From Solirubrum puertoriconensis (GTDB taxonomy: Bacteria > Bacteroidota > Bacteroidia > Cytophagales > Hymenobacteraceae): DNA of 64,000 nucleotides. The notes below the pieces were generated by a model, which was given only the letters and a program-made list of their open reading frames with translations, was not told where the DNA came from and searched no databases. Each line of letters begins with the position of its first letter. Position 1 is the first letter of the stretch. Made by a program: the position numbers and the translations under genes. The DNA lies in assembly GCF_001483135.1 (NCBI RefSeq), contig NZ_LNAL01000003.1, positions 682,001 to 746,000 on the forward strand, written 5' to 3'. This document shows, piece by piece, positions 58,415-64,000 of this stretch.

Positions 58415-58681
58415 CTACTCGGACCGCGCATTGCGGTTTTCTTCGCCCGGCACGCGCTCCTCGTTGCTAAGGTGCTGCGAGGCCGGCTGGTTCAAGCCCG
58501 AGGTCAGGTCGGACGTATCAGCGTCGGGGGCGGGCTGATCAAGTATCTGCCCGTGGGTTTCGCGGTCGAGCATGCTCGGGGCCGAGGTGCTCGTGTCGCG
58601 TTGGTTTTCTTCGGCCGACACCACTTTGCGCGGCTTGTTGGCCGAGTCGTCGGCGGGTTGCGTGGGGTACTGGGAATGCAT
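58415..58681 (-). CDS. Small disordered hydrophilic protein, paralogue with RETHGQI motif
   Basis: 88 residues. Same style and motif as the neighbour: MHSQYPTQPADDSANKP, then STSAPSMLDRETHGQILDQP with RETHGQI at 40-46, and an acidic tail. The shared DNA around the motif (GTGGGTTTCGCGGT then CGAGCATG) is nearly identical in the two genes, showing duplication. No known function. A terminator follows downstream. Confidence 0.65.
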   Translation of the reverse strand: MHSQYPTQPADDSANKPRKVVSAEENQRDTSTSAPSMLDRETHGQILDQPAPDADTSDLTSGLNQPASQHLSNEERVPGEENRNARSE

Positions 58682-58718
58682 AGCGGGGGTGGGTAGGGGT
58701 TAGTGCACGGGCAGGGCC

Positions 58719-58904
58719 TTAGTCGACGGGGTAGAGGCTACGGCTGGCAGGATCCATTTGCTCCCAGTAGCGCATGCGCGGTGCCGGAGCTGTGGCCGGT
58801 GCAGTAGCTTGGGCCACGGCTGGCTTCGAGGGTGCGGTGGGGGCAATGCGGGAGCTGTTGGGTTGCGGCGTTTCGTTGTGGGCGGTGGTTGTAAACTGAT
58901 TCAT
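58719..58904 (-). CDS. Small proline/alanine/threonine-rich protein
   Basis: 61 residues, MNQFTTTAHNETPQPNSSRI, then PSKPAVAQATAPATAPAPRM, RYWEQMDPASRSLYPVD. Low-complexity and disordered, no motif. It ends in a short WEQMDPxSRSLYPVD segment that may be the functional part. It is the third small gene in a row on this strand, spacing 37 bp from the previous start. Low confidence that it is expressed, but the codon use looks real. Confidence 0.45.
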   Translation of the reverse strand: MNQFTTTAHNETPQPNSSRIAPTAPSKPAVAQATAPATAPAPRMRYWEQMDPASRSLYPVD

Positions 58905-59042
58905 AAGAGTGTAGAAAAAAACAAAGCCGAGCGAGTGGCAACGGCTGCTTCTTTATACGTAACAGGTGCAGTTGTGGTCGATGGGCTTACTTAATTGCCC
59001 GCTGCCTGTTACTAGCTTTTCTACCCCTAGCCCGCCAATCCA

Positions 59043-59318
59043 ATGCACATCGAGCACCAACGCGAAGACCAGACCTTCTACGCCACCTCGCACGGCTACG
59101 AAGGCGAGCTTTCCTACAGCCGCCCCGAGGCGGGCGTGGTCGATTTTGAGCACACCTACGTCGACGAAGAACTGCGCGGCAAGGGCGTTGCCGAGCGCCT
59201 GGCCGAGCAAGCCCTGGACTGGGCCGCCAGCGAGAAGCTGCGGGTGCGCACCACGTGCCCCTACATGGCCAAGTTTGTGCAGAAACACCACGACAAATAC
59301 CAGCAATTATTGGCCTGA
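59043..59318 (+). CDS. Small GNAT-like acetyltransferase (N-acetyltransf_CG type)
   Basis: 91 residues. GYEGELSYSRPEAGVVDFEH near 18-37, TYVDEELRGKGVAERLAEQA near 38-57 and LRVRTTCPYMAKFVQKH near 67-83 are the pattern of the short GCN5-related family of about 90 residues (like YjdJ). The acetyl-CoA site ELRGKGVAERL is clear. Substrate unknown. The gene is divergent from the disordered group and is followed by a strong terminator. Confidence 0.85.
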   Translation: MHIEHQREDQTFYATSHGYEGELSYSRPEAGVVDFEHTYVDEELRGKGVAERLAEQALDWAASEKLRVRTTCPYMAKFVQKHHDKYQQLLA

Positions 59319-59371
59319 GGCTCACATGCTCTGGTGGCTGCTAAAAAGCAGCGCACCTAGGCCCTGCCAGT

Positions 59372-59412
59372 AAAAAAACGGCTCCGGATGCAGTATCCGG
59401 AGCCGTTTTCAT
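59372..59412. terminator. Bidirectional terminator between convergent genes
   Basis: AACGGCTCCGGAT and ATCCGGAGCCGTT pair perfectly across a five-base loop; A7 before and T4 after allow action on both strands. Confidence 0.9.
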
Positions 59413-59434
59413 GTGAGGCGGAAGCCAACCGGAA

Positions 59435-60154
59435 TTACATTTCCGATTCCGACTTCATTTTCATCTTGTCTTTCTTGGCCTTCATTTTGGCCTCTTTGTC
59501 GGGCTTCATGCGTCGACCTACGCGCATGTCGTCGGAGCCGGTAGCGCCGCTGGTCGACATGTTCGTGTCGGTGGTAGTAGTGCTAGTGCCCGTACCCGAC
59601 ATCGAGCCGCTGGTACCGGTCGAGCTATCGGTGCCGCTCATGGTGCCCGTGCCGCTACCGCTCATCGTGCCCGTGCTAGTACCCGAGCCAGTGCTCATCG
59701 TACCCGTGCCCGAGCCCGACATGGTGCCGGTACCGGTATTGGTGCCGGTGCTCGTGCCGGTGCCCATGGTGCCCGACGAATTGGTGTCGGTAGTAGTGCC
59801 GGAGCCGGTGCTCATGCTACCCGAGCTCGAGCCGCTCATCGAGCCCGACGACGAGTTGATCATGGAGCCGCCCGTGGAAGAGCCCGAAGTGCCCGTGGAG
59901 GTGCCCGAGGCGTCCATCGAGCTGCCGTTCATTGGCTTCACCTTCGACTTCATTTTGTCGCCGGCTTCGGTTTTGCCTTTCAGCTTGGTAGCGCCATTGT
60001 CGTCGTTTTTCACCTTGGTCACGGTGCCATCGGCAGTCGTGGTCTTGGTTTTTTCTTCGTCCGACTTGGTTTTGGTAGTCTGCGCTTCGGCTACGGTGGT
60101 CACGGCGCACATAGCCAGCGCCAGCGACAGCAGGGAGATTGTTTTCTTAAGCAT
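59435..60154 (-). CDS. Secreted Ser/Thr/Gly low-complexity protein
   Basis: 239 residues. A signal peptide (LLSLALAMCAVTTVAEAQ) is followed by a Lys/Thr/Asp-rich part, then KMKSKVKPMNGSSMDASGTS near 68-87. Residues about 80-200 are an irregular repeat of GSGTGTMS-type octamers. The last 30 residues are very basic (RMKPDKEAKMKAKKDKMKMK). It is probably exported and unfolded; the basic tail could bind DNA, polysaccharide or the wall. It shares the KMK...MNGS.MDAS segment with the neighbouring fasciclin protein. The repeat-rich DNA also leaves the opposite strand open for 277 codons, which I regard as an artefact. Confidence 0.7.
   Translation of the reverse strand: MLKKTISLLSLALAMCAVTTVAEAQTTKTKSDEEKTKTTTADGTVTKVKNDDNGATKLKGKTEAGDKMKSKVKPMNGSSMDASGTSTGTSGSSTGGSMINSSSGSMSGSSSGSMSTGSGTTTDTNSSGTMGTGTSTGTNTGTGTMSGSGTGTMSTGSGTSTGTMSGSGTGTMSGTDSSTGTSGSMSGTGTSTTTTDTNMSTSGATGSDDMRVGRRMKPDKEAKMKAKKDKMKMKSESEM
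59600..59900 (-). repeat. Low-complexity tandem repeat inside the gene
   Basis: Degenerate units of about 18-24 bp (encoding GSGTGTMS, GTSTGTMS, TGSGTSTGTM) run through this stretch. Such repeats change copy number by slippage. Confidence 0.7.
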
Positions 60155-60277
60155 GGTTGGTCAGAGATGGGAGTGGTTGGGAAAACTCAGCCCTTATACG
60201 TGTAAAACGCAAGTAGGATGAACCTTGCTTGGCTTTCGCGCTTCTGGGCATTACCAACCACCTAGGGCAGCGGCCAC

Positions 60278-60314
60278 AAAAAAGCCTCGTGCCGGCAGGC
60301 ACAAGGCTTTTTTT
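60278..60314 (-). terminator. Terminator of the fasciclin gene
   Basis: AAGCCTCGTGCC and GGCACAAGGCTT form a stem with one mismatch; A6 before the left arm gives the U-tract on the minus strand and T7 after the right arm gives it on the plus strand. Confidence 0.85.
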
Positions 60315-60331
60315 ACAAAGCAAGCCGGGTG

Positions 60332-60991
60332 TTAGCGCGTAGGCATCAGTACGGTGTCAACTACGTGCGTTACGCCGTTGCTCGATACCACATTCGGAAT
60401 AGAGACCGTAGCCATGCCGCCCTTGGCATCGCGCAGCATTACCGAGCTGCCTTTTTTCATCACCGTCAGGGTTTCGCCTTCCACGGTGGTCAGCTTCTGG
60501 CCGTCTTTCAAATCGGAAGCCAGGTAGCGACCCGGCACCACGTGGTAGGTAAGAATGGTTGTCAGTTGCTCCTTGTTGGCGGGCTCAACCAACGTTTGCA
60601 CAGTGCCCGAGGGCAGTTTGTCGAAAGCGGCATTAGTAGGCGCAAACACCGTGAACGGACCCGTGCCCTGCAATGTAGGCACCAAGCCGGCAGCTTTCAC
60701 GGCCGTTACAAGGGTCGTGTGCTCGGAGGAGTTCAGCGCATTGGCCACAATGTCTTTATCTGGCGTCATCATCGCGCCGCCTACCATTACACCGCCCGAG
60801 GCCGAGGTAGCATCCATCGAGGAGCCCGTCGACATGCTGCCCCCCGTGGTGCTGCCGTTCATCGACGATTTCTCCTTCGTTTTCATTTTGTCTTCCTTGG
60901 CCTTGGCCTTCGTTTGGGCCAGAGCCGAGGTGCTAAAACCGGTGCCAACGGCTAGTAACAAAGCAAGTGCGGCAAAGCTGTGCTTAAGCAT
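60332..60991 (-). CDS. Secreted fasciclin-domain protein
   Basis: 219 residues. Signal peptide: FAALALLLAVGTGFSTSALAQ. Residues 26-75 are low-complexity and basic/Ser/Met-rich (KAKEDKMKTKEKSSMNGSTT). From about 76 on there is one FAS1 domain: KDIVANALNSSEHTTLVTAV, GTGPFTVFAPTNAAFDKLPS (the conserved FAPTNAAF), LTTILTYHVVPGRYLASDLK and SNGVTHVVDTVLMP. FAS1 domains mediate adhesion in secreted proteins. Its low-complexity linker is shared with the next gene downstream. Intergenic 425 bp upstream separate it from the beta-barrel gene. Confidence 0.9.
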   Translation of the reverse strand: MLKHSFAALALLLAVGTGFSTSALAQTKAKAKEDKMKTKEKSSMNGSTTGGSMSTGSSMDATSASGGVMVGGAMMTPDKDIVANALNSSEHTTLVTAVKAAGLVPTLQGTGPFTVFAPTNAAFDKLPSGTVQTLVEPANKEQLTTILTYHVVPGRYLASDLKDGQKLTTVEGETLTVMKKGSSVMLRDAKGGMATVSIPNVVSSNGVTHVVDTVLMPTR

Positions 60992-61416
60992 GGCGTTAGG
61001 GGTTTGGTGTGGTTGAAGAATGAGTTAATGCCGGACTTACGGCGTTCATCTTCAACCGGATTGGTGCCGCATGGTTTAGAAAGCAACGCTAACAATCTCA
61101 TGCTGTGTTTGGTACCGCTGGGCTTCGGGCCATCATAGCACCTAGGCGCACAGCTTCGTTAGGTGCCGGCTGGATGACATGAGAAGGAGGCGAGCAGCCA
61201 CGTATCTTATCCGGGTATGAGTTGGATGGATAAGTGAGCCGACCCATTTATTGACCGGTGCCAGTCGTAGTCCTAGGTGAAATCCACTACGTTTTCAGGC
61301 ACGGCCTGAAGGCGCGCCCGGGTGCTTTGGGTAGAAGCCCGATAGCGTTTAAGAAAACAAAACAGCCACGACAAGCGTGGCTGTTTTGTTGGTGCAAAAG
61401 AGACTACAGCGCAAGG
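60992..61416. other. Intergenic region with one terminator
   Basis: About 425 bp. It contains the terminator of the beta-barrel gene (61356-61391) and CCTAGG sites at 61140 and 61272. No ORF with recognisable content on either strand. Confidence 0.5.
61350..61391 (-). terminator. Terminator of the outer-membrane beta-barrel gene
   Basis: Perfect 15-bp stem (61356-61370 with 61376-61390) around loop ACAAG, with A/T-rich ends on both sides. Confidence 0.85.
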
Positions 61417-62082
61417 TTATTTCGTGAGGTACACGCCTAGCGTGAGCTCCCATGTGCGGTTGCGGCGGTAGGTATTGTCGTCGCCGGAGGGCAGCACGTT
61501 GCTCAGGCCTAGGCCGTAGTTGGCGCCCACAAACACGCGGTCGATTTCCAGCAGACCCAAGAAGTTCAGGCCAGCGTCTACCGTCTTGTAATCATCGTCG
61601 TCGTTGTCGCCGATGTTCAGCTCGCCAGTACCGGTAAGGGTGGTGCCCAGCAAGCGGGCCGTGCCCTCACGCTCGGCGTGTACCAACGCACCTACGTACG
61701 GACCAGCGCCCAGCACCAAGCCAGCCGGCCCAGCCTCGATGCGGTAGGTAAGCGAAACGGGCACCGTAACATAGGAAAGCCTGTCCTTGTAGCTTGCCGA
61801 CTGACCTAGGGCCGAAATGGTATACTCCATGCCCTTGCGCGAAAACAGCACCTCGGGCCGCACTGCCAGACCACCCGCCAGCGGCAACTCGGCCACCAAG
61901 CCGGCATGAAAGCCGTTGATGTTTTCGTTGGTGATTTTAGTACCGCCAAAGGCCTGCTCCTGCGTGGCAATGTTTAGACCGCCGCGAATGCCAAAGCGAG
62001 ATTCAGAGGATTGCGCCTGCGCCGACGCGGCAACGCCAGCCAGGCATACACCGAGCAGCAGGGCTTTAATGCTTGCTTGCAT
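61417..62082 (-). CDS. Outer-membrane beta-barrel protein (PorT-like)
   Basis: 221 residues from ATG 62082. Signal peptide: KALLLGVCLAGVAASAQAQ. The mature part starts SRFGIRGGLNIATQEQAFGG, the usual first strand of Bacteroidota eight-stranded barrels. Repeated strands such as SYVTVPVSLTYRIEAGPAGL and LVLGAGPYVGALVHAEREGT follow, ending with an aromatic-final strand YRRNRTWELTLGVYLTK. It is an OmpA-like or PorT-family surface barrel of unknown ligand. A -7-like TAGCTTTG (62152-62159, minus) lies 70 bp upstream without a good -33 partner. Confidence 0.87.
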   Translation of the reverse strand: MQASIKALLLGVCLAGVAASAQAQSSESRFGIRGGLNIATQEQAFGGTKITNENINGFHAGLVAELPLAGGLAVRPEVLFSRKGMEYTISALGQSASYKDRLSYVTVPVSLTYRIEAGPAGLVLGAGPYVGALVHAEREGTARLLGTTLTGTGELNIGDNDDDDYKTVDAGLNFLGLLEIDRVFVGANYGLGLSNVLPSGDDNTYRRNRTWELTLGVYLTK

Positions 62083-62353
62083 AGTGAGAGAAGGGGTGTG
62101 GTGGAGTGAATAAGGGTGGTAAGCAAATGCCTCTCTACTGACGAGGTGGCGCAAAGCTACGAGTCAGCCATTATTCAGCCACTGGCAACAGCAAGGCGGC
62201 CGAATTGCGCGGCCAACGCGTTCGGCTTATGTGCCATGATGGTACCTGCTCCCGCGGTGACAACAGGCTCGGCAGAAGTTGCTTTGCATTACAACCTTGC
62301 CACCCTCGGGGTGCGTACCGCTTTGGGCGTGGCTTAAGCAACGGGGCTGTGTA

Positions 62354-62755
62354 TCACTGCTCAACCGCCCAGCTTCGAGCTTCCGACAAGTCGGTATAAA
62401 TCCGCAGCTCGAAAGCGAATTCGTTTATCACGGACTGGTAAGTGTTGTTGATCAGGAGCTGGTTGAGCGGATCAGTGGCTTCAACGCGGGCAAATTTGGT
62501 GATGCCGTATGCTTCCAACAGCGGTAGCGCGGTTCGGGCAATCCACTCAATATCCGCCGGGCGAACCGGGCCCAATTGCCGGTCGTCGGCAATCCAGCTG
62601 GTAACGCGGTTGCGGCGGGCAACTTCGAGCGCGTCAACTACGGCTTGGCGTAAGTCGGCGCTGCTGATAAAACCAATCCATTGTGCCTCCAGGGCCCGAG
62701 TGGAGCCTTCGTGAAGATAGAGGTTCAGAAAACGGTAAGAGGCAACGAGGTGCAT
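62354..62755 (-). CDS. SpoIIAA/STAS-like small protein
   Basis: 133 residues, no signal or membrane segment. The pattern LYLHEGSTRALEAQWIGFIS, ADLRQAVVDALEVARRNRVT, SWIADDRQLGPVRPADIEWI and YGITKFARVEATDPLNQLLI follows the beta-alpha-beta order of STAS/SpoIIAA-like proteins (similar to DUF3478/STAS-like families). A paired phosphoacceptor serine is not obvious, so it may not be an anti-sigma antagonist. Function unknown; it stands alone. Confidence 0.6.
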   Translation of the reverse strand: MHLVASYRFLNLYLHEGSTRALEAQWIGFISSADLRQAVVDALEVARRNRVTSWIADDRQLGPVRPADIEWIARTALPLLEAYGITKFARVEATDPLNQLLINNTYQSVINEFAFELRIYTDLSEARSWAVEQ

Positions 62756-63120
62756 TCAATCGGGTTGTGGGGCTGCAGTGCTAACAACCCGTTAGTTCTT
62801 TCCTTGTTGGGTAGCTAACAACGCTGCAAGATAAATAAGACGTTACCACAGGACGCGTGGTATTGGCAAGGACCAGAGTAACGGGGCGCCGCTGCTGAGG
62901 TTCCGAACTATCGGAGCGCATACTGATGCACTAACCTCCGCAACACCAATTCCACGTGAGGGCAGCTTAGCTCAGCCTACGCAACGCGCTGCCGGACTAG
63001 CTGCAACTGTATATGCCAACAAACCGAATACGCGTTGGCGTGAAGCAAGCCCTTGTGTCAATGAACTAATTGCTAACTCCAAGCCACAAGCAGCGCCAGT
63101 AAAGCAGGCTCCTAAATAAA
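62756..63120. other. Intergenic region, nothing recognised
   Basis: About 365 bp before the tRNA-Arg terminator. No ORF, hairpin or promoter match was found beyond scattered short repeats. Confidence 0.4.
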
Positions 63121-63150
63121 CAAACCCGCTTCCGGTTGGAAGCGGGTTTG
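63121..63150 (-). terminator. Terminator of the tRNA-Arg gene
   Basis: A perfect 13-bp stem CAAACCCGCTTCC / GGAAGCGGGTTTG with loop GGTT, immediately downstream of the tRNA on the minus strand and followed by T-rich sequence there. Confidence 0.85.
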
Positions 63151-63155
63151 CAGTG

Positions 63156-63227
63156 TGGTCGCGCCAGGAATCGAACCTGGATCAAGAGCTTCGGAGACTC
63201 CTATACTATCCGTTGTACTACGCGACC
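63156..63227 (-). tRNA. tRNA-Arg (anticodon CCG)
   Basis: Reading the minus strand from 63227 gives a 72-nt cloverleaf: acceptor GGTCGCG paired with CGCGACC, a D-arm with AACGGATAG, an anticodon loop CTCCGAA with anticodon CCG, and the T-arm CCAGG-TTCGATT-CCTGG. The discriminator base is A; CCA is not encoded. It reads the codon CGG, common in this GC-rich genome. Confidence 0.93.
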
Positions 63228-63246
63228 AAAGAGCAGCTGTGGGCGG

Positions 63247-63277
63247 CAAAAGTAGGCAAAAATGCGGCGCTGGCAAA
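63247..63277 (-). promoter_or_regulatory. Sigma-ABfr-type promoter of the tRNA-Arg gene
   Basis: On the minus strand TTTG (63277-63274), a 19-base spacer and TACTTTTG (63254-63247) match the consensus TTTG-N19-TAnnTTTG exactly, 19 bp before the tRNA 5' end. Confidence 0.8.
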
Positions 63278-63372
63278 TCGGGTTGGCATTTTCCGCGAAA
63301 TTGGGGGCGTAACCTTCGGCCTGTTTCGGCAGTTAAGCCTAACGCACAACCCGAAACCTAAAGCTCATTTTT

Positions 63373-63858
63373 ATGGCCACATCTGAAAAAAAGACCTTGT
63401 ACACTGCTGAGGCCCAAGCTGTGGGCGGCCGCAGTGGCCACGTACGCTCTACAACCGGTGTAATCGACCTGGATATGTCGGTGCCCGAAGGCCTAGGTGG
63501 CAAGCGCGGCGCTACCAACCCCGAGGAGCTATTCGCCGCGGGCTACGCCTCGTGCTTTCAGCAGGCGCTACTGGTAATTGCGCAGCGTGCCGGCGACCGG
63601 CTCGACCCCGATACCTCGGTTAATTGCTCGGTTTCGCTTTTTCAGGAAGGCGAAGCGTACGGGCTTAGCGCAGTGCTGGACGTAGACCTGAAGAAGTTCG
63701 ACGACAACAAAACCGTTGAGATGGTGCGCCAAGCCCACCAGATTTGCCCGTACTCGGTGGGTACGCGCGGCAACATGGAGGTGGAGCTGCGCGTGAAAGG
63801 GCAGCCCCTGCCCGTGCAGGCCGAAGAAAACATTGGGGTAGCCCAAAACGGCAAGTAG
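63373..63858 (+). CDS. ohr: Organic hydroperoxide resistance protein, Ohr/OsmC family
   Basis: 161 residues, slightly longer than the family norm because of a short C-terminal tail. Reactive Cys61 in YASCFQQALL and resolving Cys125 in HQICPYSVGTRGN are present. KTLYTAEAQAVGGRSGHVRS and GATNPEELFAAGYASC are the normal family text. It reduces organic peroxides with lipoylated or dithiol partners in the cytosol. No OhrR gene is adjacent. A strong terminator follows. Confidence 0.94.
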   Translation: MATSEKKTLYTAEAQAVGGRSGHVRSTTGVIDLDMSVPEGLGGKRGATNPEELFAAGYASCFQQALLVIAQRAGDRLDPDTSVNCSVSLFQEGEAYGLSAVLDVDLKKFDDNKTVEMVRQAHQICPYSVGTRGNMEVELRVKGQPLPVQAEENIGVAQNGK

Positions 63859-63877
63859 CCTCATACAGCCAATCAAC

Positions 63878-63915
63878 AAAAAGCCCCGCCAGCATACTGG
63901 CGGGGCTTTTTGTTA
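63878..63915. terminator. Bidirectional terminator after ohr
   Basis: Perfect 15-bp stem (63878-63892 with 63897-63911) around loop CATA, with A run before and T run after; it also serves the convergent partial gene. Confidence 0.92.
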
Positions 63916-63934
63916 CTATAAGTACCTAGGGCAA

Positions 63935-64000
63935 TTACGCCTGCTGCTCTTGGCCAGCCAGTACTTCTTTTACTTTTTGGGCAGCGTCCTTCAGCAGTAC
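63935..64000 (-). CDS. C-terminal end of an unidentified gene, partial (5' end outside window)
   Basis: The minus strand reads VLLKDAAQKVKEVLAGQEQQ then A and a TAA at 63937-63935. The helical Lys/Gln/Val pattern is like the end of a small helical or YtxH-like protein, but 21 residues are too few to name a family. It faces ohr. Confidence 0.5.
   Translation of the reverse strand, partial: VLLKDAAQKVKEVLAGQEQQA

Noticed and set aside
59388-60221. 277-codon Pro/Val-rich frame opposite the low-complexity protein
   Set aside because: Arises from the repeat composition; it lacks a signal or domain, while the minus-strand frame has a clear signal peptide.

Overview
The window looks like a chromosomal segment of a high-GC member of the Bacteroidota, most likely Hymenobacter or a close relative in the Cytophagales. 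The reasons are: type IX secretion sorting domains (both the CHU_C/type B and the type A kind), LytS/LytTR two-component pairs, TonB-type receptors, near absence of Shine-Dalgarno sequences, and promoters of the Bacteroidota form TTTG-N19-TAnnTTTG (clearest before the aconitase gene and the tRNA-Arg gene). The assignment is inference from gene content; no marker rRNA is present. Layout: 1-1488 carries sdhC and the start of sdhA (minus strand, leaving the window). 1737-4601 is a large secreted adhesin-like protein. 4906-12458 is a housekeeping and miscellaneous block: fabD, a membrane glycosyltransferase-like protein, folK, an alpha/beta hydrolase, a decayed zinc-ribbon membrane gene, a long-chain polyprenyl diphosphate synthase, a small zinc-ribbon protein, a cytochrome P450 and an acetyltransferase. 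12550-16328 holds a divergent thioredoxin-like lipoprotein and aconitase. 16444-21365 is more accessory: two AT-richer genes flank an orphan ABC ATPase and a broken NmrA-type gene. 22093-25060 contains a DUF457-type membrane hydrolase, a small conserved-looking ORF and a umuD-umuC mutagenesis pair. 25067-29681 has a secreted subtilase and a PaaN-type aldehyde dehydrogenase. 30249-33931 has a universal stress protein and a LytTR/LytS pair. 34007-39742 has a hydrolase, small envelope proteins, a TonB-domain protein, a nested palindromic repeat element and a dicarboxylate symporter. 39844-50178 has a repeat-rich type IX secreted protein, a second LytS/LytTR pair, a Tat-exported HisC-like aminotransferase, an NTF2-like secreted protein and a TonB-dependent receptor. 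50156-63858 has a PAS histidine kinase, a Tat-exported Gfo/Idh oxidoreductase, a PAP2 phosphatase, a second universal stress protein, an arsR-arsI-acetyltransferase operon, a group of small disordered proteins, a fasciclin protein with a low-complexity neighbour, an outer-membrane beta-barrel, a SpoIIAA/STAS-like protein, tRNA-Arg(CCG) and ohr. How the genes fit together: most are single transcription units separated by strong hairpin terminators. Stress handling is a recurring theme (umuDC, two USPs, ohr, ars genes, fasciclin and small hydrophilic proteins). The best functional story is the arsR-arsI-arsN-like operon at 56288-57804: ArsI carries all the residues expected of a carbon-arsenic lyase and the acetyltransferase is of the phosphinothricin/arsinothricin type, which suggests defence against organoarsenicals. 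The most unusual whole-window signal is the palindrome CCTAGG, present roughly 90 times by eye where base composition predicts about 20. It falls in genes mostly as a Leu-Gly codon pair (CTA GGN), at many stop codons, and in terminator loops, resembling the highly iterated palindrome HIP1 of cyanobacteria.
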